From NCBI GenBank assembly GCA_001600175.1, contig BCJC01000004.1, positions 992,001 through 1,056,000 of the forward strand: DNA of 64,000 bases, written 5' to 3'. This stretch comes from Erythrobasidium yunnanense. Lineage: Eukaryota; Basidiomycota; Cystobasidiomycetes; Erythrobasidiales; Erythrobasidiaceae. Position 1 is the first letter of the stretch; each line of letters starts with the position of its first letter. This document shows, piece by piece, positions 31,930 through 44,692 of the stretch. Position numbers and translations under genes: made by a program. The notes under the pieces are model-generated. The model was not told the DNA's origin. It worked only from the letters and a program-made list of their open reading frames with translations, and did not search any database.

Positions 31930-34108
31930 ATGGTTTTTGGGATTGGCAAGAACAGCGACAAGGGCAAATCAGCGATACGAGCAGCTGAGCAGGGCGAGAA
32001 TGAGCGCTCCCCATTGCTGGGCCAGTCATCGACCGCAGCCAGCGTACGGCATGGAAGGGGGCTGCTGGACGACGACGAAGACGATGATGATAATACTGCG
32101 AATAACGTAGCGAACGCAAGCTATCGCAGAAACAGCGCCGACAGCCATGATTCAGTCGAAGACCTCGTGGGCAATCCGCGTCACCATGGACGGTCGCAAG
32201 CCTCAAGAAGACGCTTTGGACAGCACAGCGCTCGAGCTATCGTATGCTACATCCTCCTTCTCCTGCTGGGCATCATCTTCATCGTTTTCGCCATTTTCCA
32301 CATCTGGCTTGGGCGGTTTGTATCGGAGCAGTTTAGGGACAACGGAGCGCATATACAGGAGCGAGCAAAGGATGCATTCATCTATCGCGGGCCTGACAAA
32401 GTCAAAATCCTAGAAATGAGCGAGAGCACCACAACTGTCCAGATCGATATGCGGATGGGCGTGGACGTGCGAACGGTATTTGGCTGGAACGACAAGGTGC
32501 ACATCCAGGAAGATAGCAAGGAGAAGAAGCTTCCACTATCGCGTAGATGGGAAAGGGCGATAGTCGGCTGGGCATCCCGTCGCATAGGGCAAACAACTTT
32601 GGATTTGCCAGAGCCGGTCCTCATTTCACCACAATCAGAGCCTAAGACATACATGGCTCAGTTCTCATCCTCATCTCCTCTCGTTATACCTCTTTGGTAT
32701 CCTAAGAACAATTATGATCCAACAGACGACAGCTGGCTACGCAATGTGACTTTGACTGTGCCGCTAGAAGTACTGCAGCCAGACCTACTAGCTAGCTTCA
32801 TCAACAAGACAGTAGAAGAAAAGCAGGCCGAGGTACATCTGCTTATACAAAGAGCGAACATAGCGCTTGGAAAGGAGGAGGACAGGACGATGTTCGCAAG
32901 GATCGCTAGGCATTATGGCGGTCAAAGTATACAGAACATCGAGAATGACGTTGCCTTTACTGGTAAGCGCACTGTCAGCCGCTGTAGGTTGAGAAATACT
33001 GATCTTTCAGCTTATAGTGCCAGACTCGCCGGAAACACCGAAAGATCCCTCTGCTCTGGTAGATCTCCTGTCATACGATCTCGTAGCCATTCCGATCAAC
33101 AGCACACATCACAATAACACAAAGCCATCCGAGCGCTTAGGGATAGCTGCGAAAGCTCGCATAGAGAATCCAGCATACGAGAAACTGCGAGATCTTTCTC
33201 TCGACCTCGACATTCCCTTCGCATGGCCATATACCGTCTATCTTCCTTCAACAGAAAACAAGAGCGTGCTCATCCCTCTGGCAGATGGAGTAGTCGAGCC
33301 TTTCAGCATATCTTCGCACTCTCGGCATTTCAACGTATCTATCAACGGCACGGTAGCAAGCTCAAGCAACTCATCGACTTCGTTAAGCCAGTCACTATCG
33401 AGCTTCGTCACTCGTTTCCTGTCTGGAAAGGCAAACAAGGTCTATCTTTCCTTCGATGCACACTCTCCCTTCGCAAAGAAGCTGCCAGCCTTCTTGATCC
33501 CTCTTCTCAAGCCTATTCAAGTATCATACGATATTCCAGGTCTTCCAGCAGAAGAGCGCGATCTACTCAAAAACCTGCAATTCAGCAATCTGAAGATACA
33601 TCCTTCAGATGACGGAAATGGAGGTTTCCAGCTAGATGGGATCCTACAAGGAGAACTTACTTTCCCACCTGGTCTGGACAAGCTGGAGAACCCTATCAAC
33701 ATTACTAGCATTTGGCCAGACATTGTCCTCTACGATGGCCTGCCACCCATGAACGAGGACAAGAACGTTCCTCCAAAGCCCCTTCCAGCCAATGCATTTG
33801 CACGATTCAGGACAAGTGATTGGGCACCAGCCATCACGGAGAAGACAGGCAATCATACCATCATGCGCAGCTTTGTGCAGAACGTCCCGCTCGATGTGCT
33901 AAGAGGTGATGTTCTGCGACGATGGCTGGCGAAGATAATCTTTTCGGGTGGAAGAGGAGCTCTGACGGGTGTGAAAGGATTCACGCAAGCTAGGGCAGGC
34001 GTCCGTGGATTCGGAGACATCGAGCTGAACAGACTCGTGGTCTTGGGCAACTTCCTGGCAAACAAGCCGCCTGTCGCAGAGACTCTGTTAGGCTTGCTCG
34101 AAGGATAG
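31930..34108 (+). CDS. Tag1-like type II membrane protein (DUF3712)
   Basis: 707 residues in two exons; the intron is 32963-33017. The cytosolic N-terminus is acidic and Ser-rich and contains ERSPLLGQSS, a dileucine-like vacuolar sorting motif. One membrane helix (VCYILLLLLGIIFIVFAIF) precedes a large lumenal part with AHIQERAKDAFIY, GVDVRTVFGWNDKV, several NxS/T glycosylation sites, and late blocks FPPGLDKLENPINITSIWPD and FGDIELNRLVVLGNFLANKP. This matches the fungal DUF3712/LEA2-like family that includes yeast Tag1 (YLR173W), a vacuolar membrane glycoprotein linked to ending autophagy. I chose the ATG at 31930; no earlier in-frame ATG exists. Family recognition is from memory of its layout. 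Confidence 0.8.
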
Positions 34109-34455
34109 GAACGTCAGCAATACTTCATATAACATCGGTTTTGTAGCATTACTTTTCGCATTTTAGCAGTATCAGAGACACTTCATTTACTTCATTTTCT
34201 GCGCAAGGCAAGCGAATGCTCCACATATATCGAGTTTGCCTACATATAACCGCTTCAGTGTACGATACAAAGTAAATCCGTAGCGTACATCATGTCTTCC
34301 CCTACATCGCGCTCGCCATATTTCTGGATATCTAACTAAAAGTACGAAGTATGTCACAACACCACTGTGTATTCTGATTTGAATCATAAGCCTAGAATAA
34401 CAAGAGCACAGAAGCACAGGTGTTTGTCCATTTTCAGCATGGTTCAGGTGGTGCT
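34109..34455. other. Convergent 3' intergenic region
   Basis: 347 bp, A/T-richer than its neighbours, between two converging genes. No gene seen. Confidence 0.45.
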
Positions 34456-35756
34456 CTACTTGCGGCCGGCAACCTTCGAGAGCCAGCCAGCCATGAACTG
34501 AAGCCAGGAATATGTCAGTGAATGTTGATTTGTACAATTCGGCGAGAGGACGCACCCGAGTGACCAAGAATGGGAAGGCAGCAGTCGCTCGAAGGGGTGC
34601 TCCATGTATGAGCTGTATCGACGGTGCTTAGCTCTACTTCACCGTTTTTCAAGAGTACGACCAACATGAAATTCGAGCTTCTGGGAGTTGGCGAAGGCAG
34701 CTTTCCAAAGTTCACAAGCGATCGAAGGATCTTCCGTAGTGTTTCTCGATCCTCTGAGCAGCAGAACAGGTGCTGTGACCTTGTTAAGGCCTTGTATCGG
34801 CTTCTTGTTGAGGTATGCATTCAGGAGTTCTGCTGTGACTTCAGGTGCTTGCTTGACGTGAGCGCGATTGAAGCGTTCGATCTCCTCCTCTGCGGTTTCA
34901 GGATCCAGAGTCTGCAGAGTGAACGTGCATGTATTAGCTTAATATGCACTGAGGGGCCAACAGCCCTGATGAGAGGCTGTTTGCGGCACGGACAAGTTCA
35001 CCTGCCTCGGCGAAATGGTAGTTCAAGTAGCCATAAGACACCTCCCGAGGGAAGACGCATTGATTGGGGGCTAGAGCACCGCTCTGCCAGAGGCGATTCG
35101 TCTCCATCATCTCGTCTCGGAGTTCGCGAATGGGTTCTTGGTGATCGTCGGGCCTGTCAAGCGGAGTTCAGAGTAAAGTCAGACAGGCTGGCGATGTCTC
35201 CTGTTTGTAGAACAATATTCAGTTACTCTTCACCGAATACACCTGGGCTGATGAGCATCATCGACAAGACCAGGTCTGGCCTGTCGACAGCGAGATGTAC
35301 GACTCTTCGCGCGCCGTCTACAAAGCAGAGAAAGATCAGAGAATTCCTCGACATGCGAAAGTCGCTTGCACTTACATGACTCGCCAACAAAGTGCGAGGG
35401 CGGTAGTTGCAGCATGTCCTGTACAAGAAGCACTCCTCAACTTCCAGAAACTGCACTGTGGACTCCGCTTGACTTACCATAGCCAGGGCAATATCAGTCG
35501 CACCATCTCTGTACTGGAATTTGGGGTTCACAGGTCCCGTCGATCGTCCGTGAAACTTTGAGTCGAAAGTGACGAAGTTATAGGTGCTATTGAGTCTAGG
35601 ATCCTGCAGCTGCTTCTTCCACGCAGAGGAGTCGGATAAACAAGGGTGGATGAGAACGACACAAGGCTTGTTAGGGTCTGTAGCGTCGACCGCCTGGCCG
35701 CCTCGCCAGATCTGGTAGAAAAGCTTCGTGCCAGTTTGAAGATGGAGGTGAGGCAT
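34456..35756 (-). CDS. Alpha/beta hydrolase-fold protein
   Basis: Seven or eight exons from the ATG at 35756 (MPHLHLQTGTKLFYQIW). Family signs: CVVLIHPCLSDSSAWKKQL (oxyanion strand with HP), YNFVTFDSKFHGRSTGP (second strand, HGxS), and the nucleophile elbow VGESYGARRVVHLAV (GxSxG-type GESYG). A lid or insertion follows (EPDDHQEPIRELRDEMMETN), then the acid-strand region KVTAPVLLLRGSRNTTEDPS, and the catalytic-His region LIHGAPLRATAAFPFLVTR close to the C-terminal FMAGWLSKVAGRK. All introns are short GT-AG. No signal peptide is evident. The substrate is unknown; lactone or ester hydrolase or haloperoxidase-like activity is possible. Confidence 0.8.
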
Positions 35757-37849
35757 GGTGGTCGTTCGCAAGGATGAGGATGAAGTGTAGATGAGGAGGA
35801 CGAGGTGTCAAGTAAGCGGGCTGAGATTGAGATGGACGATCGAATTCTTGGGGCTGCGCAAGAAGACAGACATGTGGTTGATCAGCCCGGACCGGAAGAC
35901 AGCCTAATCGCTCTAGTGCTAATGCGACATACCAAAGCTGGAGTGTAAGAACGTCGAGAGGAGCGCTTTGAAGCCCTTCTTCGTAAGTCCGAGATGGAAA
36001 AGCGAAGACAAGCTGCAGCAGGAGACTTGCGTTCGAGAAAATTGCGCAGATCTTGCGAACAGAAAACAGAGTTCTGCTCAGGCCTTGTGTTGTGTGTTGT
36101 GGTCGCAGATCTGGAAGGGTCCTTCGGGTGGAAAGGGATACCTTGACCTCGTATACTCACTGGCTCTGACAGATTTTGGGGCTCTAGCGTGGTTCGGAAC
36201 GTAGGGAGCCCTTGAGGTCCTTGCTTTTTGGCTTTTTGGTGGTTCGCTGTCAACCAGGCCTTCTCTTCGACGCACTGCAACTGTGGATGTGTCAACCCAA
36301 TGAAAGCATGCGTACGTGCAGGACAGGTGAAGGGGATCAGCCAAGGTGCTCGAAGCACAACAAGCACAGGCGCGACGCTTGGATCCATGTGGTACAGCGG
36401 GCTGACAGATCCCGTGGATCGCGTAAGGAATGAATGCGAAGAGGGACCATGCCCAACTGAATTCAGCCCGTCGCTTCAGCCCGTGGCCCCAGCTCAACGT
36501 CTCGCGGTCGATCCTGCTTCTTGCGGGATGATGCTTTGGGTGAGTGGAGCGTGCGAAGGGCGTGAGCATAGCTAAGGTGCAGAGTTACGAGCTTGTCATT
36601 TGGCAGAGACAGCAATACCACTCCGACGCTCGATAGGTGTTCGAAAGCTGATGAGTCGGGAGGAAAGAGAAAGAAGCCAGGCGCAACGAGCCAAACTTAC
36701 AGCTTTCCGACCAGATAAGGTGTGACAGACAGGAAGCTTGCTTTATAGATGCTGATGCGGCGTATATTGCGCGGACGCTGTGCTTTTGCCAGATCTGCTC
36801 GACAAGTCGCTGGATTGACTTTACTTTCAAGGAAGCAAGAACAAGGCGAAGATGCAGGCAAGCAGCCCAGCGAATATCTCATCTATATTGCTAGGATGAT
36901 CCCACCCTTTGGACACCGACGACTGTATCTGGAAGTTATGGGTCGAGCTGTCAAGCCTCTGTCCCAGGCACCGAGAAATTAAAGTTACCATATGCAGGCA
37001 CCAAGACATGAAGTCCTGCTTGTGAGCTTCTTATCACCGGCATCTTGATTATCTATCATACAGAGATTATGCTCCCTGATCCCACCGCAATTTGCACTTA
37101 ATACTGTCGGAGCCAGCCGCTCAGACTGTTTCGTGGCTGCCGCCTTTCAAAAACACGAGTCAGCTTCCATAGACCGGGTTACTGCATGTGATGATGGTGT
37201 AGCATTGGATATATGATATTTTGACCAACGTCAGCGATCCTTGATAAGCGCAATGGACCTCCAGTAGCGAAGTACGGAGGAAGTTGCATACTTCAGCCAG
37301 CTTGTACCTGGAGGAAGCTGTACATACGTAGAGCGAGCTTTCGAGATACTATGCATGGTAGTCTGGGCTTTATGCCCATACAGCCCGTAGTATGCCCTAT
37401 CAAGGCGGCGTGGTCAGGGCGATCGTGTCCGATGAAAGGGAGCGTACAGCTACGTGAATGATTGTTGAGCGTGTAACGATACATAGGCGGTTATGATGGC
37501 TGCGATATGACAGGGTAAGTACTTTTGCGCGTGGACTTATTAAGCTCGTTGCGCAAGCCGTAGATTGCCCAACGCCATTGCGCTGTAGCCAATATTATTA
37601 GTATGCATCGTAAGAGTAAGCTTCCATAGGACAAGGCATTATCCCGGTTACGGCTGATTTGAGGAGTTGGTGGGTGCAGAACGCGTCAGAGATAGAACCC
37701 GCTTGGAGAGCCAGCGAGATAGTATCAGGTGTAGCTACATCGTCTGCAACATAGTCAGAAATCTTGCGTTGTCTCGGTTGAAAATGCAGTTCTCGAGCGG
37801 GTTCCGCTTGGGTCTGGTTTAACTCGTTTGCTGATCTCTCGGACTCAAG
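35757..37849. other. 2.1-kb stretch without a recognised gene
   Basis: This is the longest gene-free stretch in the window. I looked for exons on both strands. Several frames of 60-170 codons exist (for example minus-strand 35882-36388), but none shows domain motifs, plausible codon bias and consistent splice sites together. The last ~200 bp should contain the CCT6 promoter. A non-coding transcript or a fast-evolving small gene cannot be excluded. Confidence 0.4.
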
Positions 37850-39996
37850 ATGTGCGTATCATCATGCATCAGATCCTGCATATGTTGCTAATGATGCCTT
37901 TATCGCTGTTCTGTCCAGGTCGAGCAGCATAAACTTGATAAACCCGAAAGCAGAGAGCGTCCGCGCTCGAAATGCGCTGACGGTCAACACGACGGGCGCC
38001 ATGGGCCTTGCGAACGTCGTGAAGAGCAATCTAGGTATGCTTCGTATACCCCATTCATGGCCTGGCGGTGTAGTGGGCCGAAAGCTGAAGCGTGTCGACA
38101 ATTTCGCTGGCGCTAGGACCGAGAGGAACCATCAAGATGCTCGTGGATGGCGCTGGAAATCTCAAGATGACAAAGGTGTGCACTGAATTACAATACCTTC
38201 TGGCTGAGCGTTTGCTTAAGCCTATCGTGGTCGTTGCAGGACGGCAAAGTTCTGCTTTCAGAGATGCAGATACAGGTGCGCATTCACCGTGACTTTACAA
38301 TATTAGACCTCTCACTAATGCATTGGCGAACCTATAGAACCCCACTGCTTCGATGATTGCCAGAACGGCTGTAGCTCAAGATGATCAAACTGGAGACGGT
38401 ACCACATCTGTCGTGCTTCTGGTTGGAGAACTCCTCAAGCAATGCGAAAGATATACAAGCGAAGGTGTCCACCCTAGAGTGCTTGGCGAAGGTATCGAAG
38501 TTGCGCAAAAAGAAGCTATGGCTGTAAGCTGCTTTCGCATTCGCAAATGTTACTATGAGGTAGTGTGCTGATATTGAGTTCTGTGACAGTTCCTCGACAC
38601 ATACAAGATCGCATTGCCATCCGACAAGCCAGATATCGAGACCCTCGTCAATGTCGTCCACACCTCTCTATCCACAAAACTACATGCGCGTCTTGCAAAA
38701 GGGCTCGCGAAACCCATTGTCGATGCCGTTCTTGCTATTCGTCAACCTTCTACTTCCGGAAGCAGCAGCAGCAAGAAGTACGAGCCTATTGATCTGCACA
38801 TGGTCGAAATTATGAAGATGCAGCACAAGAACGATACAGATACACGCCTAGTCAAAGGATTGGTGTTGGATCATGGAACTCGACACCCTGATATGCCTAA
38901 AAGGCTTGAAAACTGCTTCATCCTTACACTGAATGTCAGTCTGGAATACGAGAAGACCGAAGTCAACTCTGGCTTCTTCTACTCTTCAGCGGAACAGAGA
39001 GAGAAGTTGGTAGAGAGCGAAAGGAGGTTCATCGATGCGCGTCTGAAGAAGATCGTCGAGCTGAAAAACCACGTCTGTGACCAAGCTATCGATTCAAAGA
39101 CTGGAGAAATCCAGGAAGATGGTGGGAAAGCAAAGTCATTCGTCATCATCAACCAGAAGGGTATCGACCCTCTATCGTTAGACGTGCTAGCTAAGAATGG
39201 CATCATGGCTCTACGCAGAGCGAAGAGGAGAAATATGGAAAGGTTGCAGCTGGTTTGTGGAGGAACGGCCCAAAACTCGGTAGATGATCTAAGTCCAGAC
39301 GTGTTAGGATACGCGGGACTGGTGTATGAACATACGCTCGGCGAGGAGAAATATACTTTCGTCGAGGAGGTCAAGGAGCCTAAGTCCGTCACTCTGCTAG
39401 TGAAGGGTAAATTCCCATACTACCGATATTCAATAAAACGCTGAATGATCGCTGCAGGACCCAACGCATACACCATCAGCCAGATCCAGGATGCCATTCG
39501 AGACGGTCTCCGGGCTGTCAAGAATGCACTTGAGGATGAGAGTCTGATTCCAGGCGCAGGAGCGTTCGAGGTTGCGTGTGCAGCACACTTGAACGACAGT
39601 GTCAAGAGCAAAGCGAAAGGAAGGAGTAAGCTTGGCATTCAGGCTTTCGCCGATGCCCTGCTCGTCATTCCGAAAACCTTGGCTACAAATGGAGGGTACG
39701 ATGTGCAGGATGTCATTGCTGCGCTTCAGGTAAGCACATACGCTCGTATCTGGTCACCACGGCGAGACTGACGTGTTGTGTTGCAGGATGAGCAAGCGGA
39801 AGGCGGTATTGTCGGACTTGACCTTCGCACAGGCGAGCCTATGGATCCAGTGACAGAAGGAGTCTACGACAATTACCGTGTCAAGCGTCACCTGCTGCAC
39901 TCTTGCGGAGTAATTGCAGTCAATCTGCTCAGCTGTGACGAGATTATGCGGGCGGGACGGTCGAGTCTGAAGAATGAAGGACCTCCGGGGCAATAG
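37850..39996 (+). CDS. CCT6: T-complex protein 1 subunit zeta
   Basis: Subunit of the eight-member cytosolic chaperonin TRiC/CCT that folds actin, tubulin and WD-repeat proteins. The N-terminus reads [20 protein letters not shown], followed by [20 protein letters not shown] (nucleotide loop), [18 protein letters not shown] and [20 protein letters not shown] (GDGTT ATPase motif). Then come the apical-domain segments, [30 protein letters not shown] and [15 protein letters not shown]. About eight exons. The initiator ATG is split by an intron: AT at 37850-37851, G at 37919. An in-frame TGA at 37832 and the lack of any other suitable Met before residue 25 leave no alternative. Full family length, intact. 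Confidence 0.95.
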
Positions 39997-40427
39997 GCCG
40001 GACAATGAATCATTGTAGACGGAAGTAGACGTGCAGTAACAGGGACGCGGAACCTGCCAAAGGCAATGCGACTGGATGCGAATGGGAGCTCGATGCGGGT
40101 GTCGAGCTGAGCTGAGGATCCCGCGTAAATTGCATTGCGTACACTGACGGCTGATCTTACGAAGATAGCAGTGACACTCTAGCTCCGTCAGAGGCGCTGC
40201 TCTGACCCAAAGTTGCTCGCTCGATCCTTCTGTTCTCACCATTGCCTAGAAGCAGGACCTTCGCGCAAGGTGCATCGGACTTGTCGGCTCACGGATGGAA
40301 CGCCTCACCATCGTCAGCGTTAGCAGTACCACCATGTGGTGAACTTACGGCGGCCGTTTCTTCGTTCTTTGCCAGCTTTCCAGCCAGTCAAGTCGACCGT
40401 TTCCTTCGTAAGGCGACAGTCGCGACA
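39997..40427. promoter_or_regulatory. Promoter region of the RFX gene
   Basis: 431 bp between two + strand genes. The downstream frame is open from about 40242 but has no ATG until 40428, so most of this is probably transcribed leader. No separate gene. Confidence 0.4.
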
Positions 40428-43400
40428 ATGCAGGCGCATCATCAGCAGCAGTCGCAGCAACTTCCATCGATACGTCGTCCCAGTCTTGTCGCAACTCGAA
40501 GAAAATCGTCGGTCGCTGCTGGATCAGGAAGCCCATATGTCCTCCGTACCCAGAATCATGTCGGGCAACATCAGAATGATCCCTCAGGCACAGGAACTTA
40601 CGCTGGAGGGCACATCTATGGCCATACACAATCACACTCTCGTTCATCCTCTGTATCGTCAGTCTCATCGTCGTCCGCAAACTCGTCAGCCGCCTGGAGC
40701 GATATCGAGTCGCGAAACAACTCTGTAGACTATGGGTATGCCAGTCTGGGAGGTCATCACTATCCTGATCATCATGGTGGTCATATACCTATGCAGCCTC
40801 AGCAGCATATCGCCTACACTTTCCCACCTTCTCAGCCGGCAGCTGGGCCTAGCTCCGGCTTTGCGAACGCCAGCTATGCACAGACCCAGAGCGCCTCTGT
40901 ATCTCCAATAGATCAGACTCAGCAGCAGCATCAGTCTCAGGGTGGTGGTGGTCAAGATGTCCCGTACAATCTCGATCCATACCTCATTAATCTGGCAGAC
41001 ACTGTCAAGACAGCAGTAGGAACTACAAATACTACAGAGAAAGCAAAAGTCGCATTTGTACACAATTGGTGAGCTTAGTCTGCCTAAGTACATACGACAG
41101 ATCTGTTCTTAACTCTTTCGTGCTGCAGGCTGGCCCAATCATTCATACAACACCCCGAAGGCAATGTCTCTCGACAAGCCTTGTACGGATCGTATATCCA
41201 TATCTGCGGGCAGTATGGTATACAACCCGTCAACGCCGCTTCCTACGGGAAAGCAGTTCGATCTTTCTGGCCGGGTATAAAGACGCGTCGCCTTGGCGTG
41301 CGAGGTGCATCGAGATATCACTACTGTGGTATTCGACCTGCAAACAGACAGATTGAAGAGCTCGTCATGCGATACAACGTCATTGAACAGCCTGGAACGT
41401 TTACAACATCAAATGGTTCCGCTGGCGGTGGAGCCGGAGAAACCGGTACTTCAGATCCTGTCTTCAACCAGATCTCCAACTTTGGTAGAATATCCTTGAT
41501 GCCTCCTCCTATGCCTCATCCGGGGTCATTCATGACGCGATCCATGTCCCAGCCGGAAAGTATGGTCACACTGTCGAATCAGGCTCCTCGATACCCTTCG
41601 AGTGGGATGCAGTATCGTACCTTCTCCCAAATGCCGTCCTCCAGCAGTACAAGTATGATGCGCACCTCACCTCACTATGCCATGCAGGCCTTCAACCAGG
41701 CTAATGCGGAAGATGATGCCGATCACGAAGAGGATGAGCTGGACAACCAACAGCAGTACTATCTTAGTCCGCAGGAAAGCAGCTCGGGCGCTATGTCCGC
41801 TCTTGGCTTAAGGAGACAGGCTTCGGCGCCTTCTCTGGCTTTCAGAAGTCCTGGTGTCACCTCACCTACTGCAGATCTGACTTTCGCGGATATGAAGACG
41901 CCTACAGCTTTGCAGTTCTTGAGAAATACTACGAAGGATATGGACAATTCGCAAAGCATCGACGCTTCGCAAAGCCAGGACTTGCAGCAGGTGGAGCAGG
42001 ATTCAAGCGAAACCGAGTCCGAGTCTGCAGATCGCGAAAACACTATACAGCTACAATCGCCCAACGATTCGTCGGACGTTGCCGTCGACTCGATCTCCCC
42101 TGAGAATACCACTCTCACTAGCACGGGATTTGATAGCGGCGTGACTCCATCGCCAGATGGACAGTTGCACGTCCGCTTCAGCAGCAACGCCAGCAGTAAC
42201 GGCAGCAAAGCCAGCAGTAATTCTCGAAGAAGCACCTTCCCAGATCTCCAGATTACTATTCCACCTCTTGCTTCTTCCGAGCCACAACCTAGCTCCTCTA
42301 TCTCTAACAACAACGGCAATGTTGTCGTCTTCAACCTTCCGAACCGTCCTTCCGGACTGTCAGGCAATACAATCAGCAACGCCCATCCTTTCGTGCCACT
42401 ACCTCCGCAGCTCTGTGTCACCTTCCCTTCTTTCGAACATGTACTCGCGAATGCTAGTATGTCGACATCGACTTCGTCGCCCGTCGAGACTACCAATCTT
42501 CAAGCGCTCCAGGACCTCGACAAGACCGCAGCTGAACTCATCTGGAACCAATATACTGGGGAACATTGTCGAGGACTGCTTGAGATAGTCGCACAGGCCA
42601 AATTCGATGAGGTAGGTTTGCTCATGTCCGATAAAACGTCGATCATGTGGAACAAGCTGACGTGTCGTTTATATAGTTTGAAGCCGCCATGATGCTCTTC
42701 TGGGTGTCATTGGATCCTTCGCAACAGGCTATAGTCCAGCATCCAGTCCTTAGCGAAGCCCTATATCAAGCCGACTCATCAGTCTTCGAGGCCATCCTGC
42801 TGCATCTCAGCGAGTCAATACATGCTTTCACGCCCGTGGAACAACATCACAACAATAACATACTTATTCAGTCGGACACGCTGGCATCCTTGCAGAAATT
42901 ATCGACCAGAATGGAGCAAGTTGCTGTGAATGCGTTGCAGCCCTTCTCGCAGCAATTCATCGGATGCAGAGTAGAACTTGTCAGCAGAACAGCTCATCTC
43001 ATCTCAAGACACCTTGGTGTGGTGCAGCTTGTAAGCCTTGTGAGAGCGATACTTGGCGAACAATGCTGACATAAACCCACTTTATAAAGGCTCAAGCCTT
43101 GGCGAACATGATCTTGTCTCCTGGAACTGCTCAAGAACTGTTGGCAGGCTGGCGCTCTATCGATTTCGAAGAGATTGCCAACCAATCGGCACTTGTCACC
43201 AACTGCACACAAGAGGTCGTCTCTCACTATTTGGAGGAGTTTCACAAAACACTGTCTAATATGTCTGGGCCAAATGCCATCCGTTCCCTGAAAATCATTA
43301 CAGACTTTGCGGACAATGCGCTGGCCTACGGCGTGTCTCTTCTCGAGAAAACTTCAACACCAGCCTCTCCTACAAACGCGTCAGCGAGCAACGACAAACC

Positions 43401-44178
43401 TAATACACCTCAGCAAGATAGCTCTAGGACATTCTTGCTCAAGTGGCATTACATCTCGTCGCAGATCATCAGAGATCTCACTATCAAGTCGCACCCCGCA
43501 TTTGGGCCGTTCCAGATCATGTCTCTTTTCATTGAGTAAGCTCCCAGTCTGGAATGTCATCCGATTGAATTATCTTTGCTTATTATTATCGTTTGCAGAG
43601 AATGGCTTGGGTTCAAGGTCTTGAAGGGCGTAGCTCTACACGTCAAAGCGGTATCGGCATCTATCGCTGCTGAAGAGAGTGGTAGCAGACAAGGCGGCAT
43701 GTTCGCCGATACTTCTGCTTTTCTTCTATCTCCAAGCAATAACATGGCGTTCGATATTGCAGTAAGCTCACAGAGCCAACGTAAGGAAGACAACAGGCGA
43801 AGCCACGGCTACACAAGCATGCCACCTCCTTCTATCTTTACATCGGCAGCGGGCGACACTAGCCTACCTCCATCCCAGCCTTCTCCGCTGGGCACGCTCC
43901 CTATTCCTGGCTTGTCTTACAACTTCGCTTCCATGCTATCACCAACGACAAGAGCTCTTTTCGGAGATGCAGCCAAGACGCCGATACATATGAACTTCCA
44001 GCATCTAAATCAACAGCCCTCGACACCGCTAGCTCTTGCAATGCAAATGTCTCCAGGTCTGAGGAACGGCTCGAGCGGCTTCCCATCTGCAGGCAATTCT
44101 ACTTCGTACACATTTGACGACTTCCAGCTTCCGCTACCTAGTCCGGCAAGACTTTCGGTAACACACCCTTACAGATGA
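40428..44178 (+). CDS. RFX-family transcription factor
   Basis: DNA-binding regulator of the RFX winged-helix family (yeast Rfx1/Crt1, fission yeast Sak1), which controls DNA-damage and cell-cycle or differentiation genes. The N-terminus is Gln/His/Ser-rich (MQAHHQQQSQQLPSIRRPS). The RFX domain begins at exon 2: NWLAQSFIQHPEGNVSRQAL, YGSYIHICGQYGIQPVNAAS, GKAVRSFWPGIKTRRLGVRG and SRYHYCGIRP, with the recognition-helix Arg residues present. A long Ser/Pro-rich linker follows, then the conserved C-terminal region (FEAAMMLFWVSLDPSQQAIV, NMILSPGTAQELLAGW, SHYLEEFHKTLSNMSG, EWLGFKVLKGVALHVK), as in RFX extended dimerisation domains. Five or six exons. Stop at 44178. Confidence 0.93.
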
Positions 44179-44692
44179 AATGGCTCCGTTCCATGCATTT
44201 ATGCGGCTGCGATACAGCGTCGCATCACATACATAAGTAATCGTTTTCGATCTTCACATTCTTCGCTCCGATGTACAACAAATAGAATTGCGTGTTTTAA
44301 AATTTGGTAGTCTCAGATTCGCCCATGATGGAGCGCATCACATAGCAGGGGGAATATACAGGATGCAGTGCAAGTATTCGGGGCTCCCGCAGGCCGGCAG
44401 AAAGTCAGTAGAAGTGTTTCCCTTGTAGCGTCATAGTATAGTTTCTGAGTTTCGTACTTCGTTGGAATAGTTTCAGTCCTAATGCCGTGCTTACATCATT
44501 GTTGAAACTGCAAGACTTGCGAATCAGCACTTGCAATCCCTGATTGCTTGCTTCGAAAGGCTCTTCTTTGCTGACACAACATCAAAACAAACCTACTATT
44601 TGTACATTGTACGAAAAGATACGCCTACAACCACTGCTGCTACTGCTGAAGATACTGAACGAGGGCTGAGTATACCGTACGACTACAGCCAT
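44179..44692. other. Convergent 3' intergenic region
   Basis: 514 bp between the RFX and TRA1 3' ends. A/T-richer than the coding flanks, with no gene visible. Confidence 0.45.

Noticed and set aside
35882-36388. 168-codon minus-strand frame in the gene-poor interval
   Set aside because: No domain, signal peptide or consistent splice extension; Ser/Arg/Pro mix typical of chance frames.
41759-42496. 245-codon open frame on the - strand
   Set aside because: Antisense to the Ser-rich linker of the RFX factor; composition mirrors the sense Ser codons.
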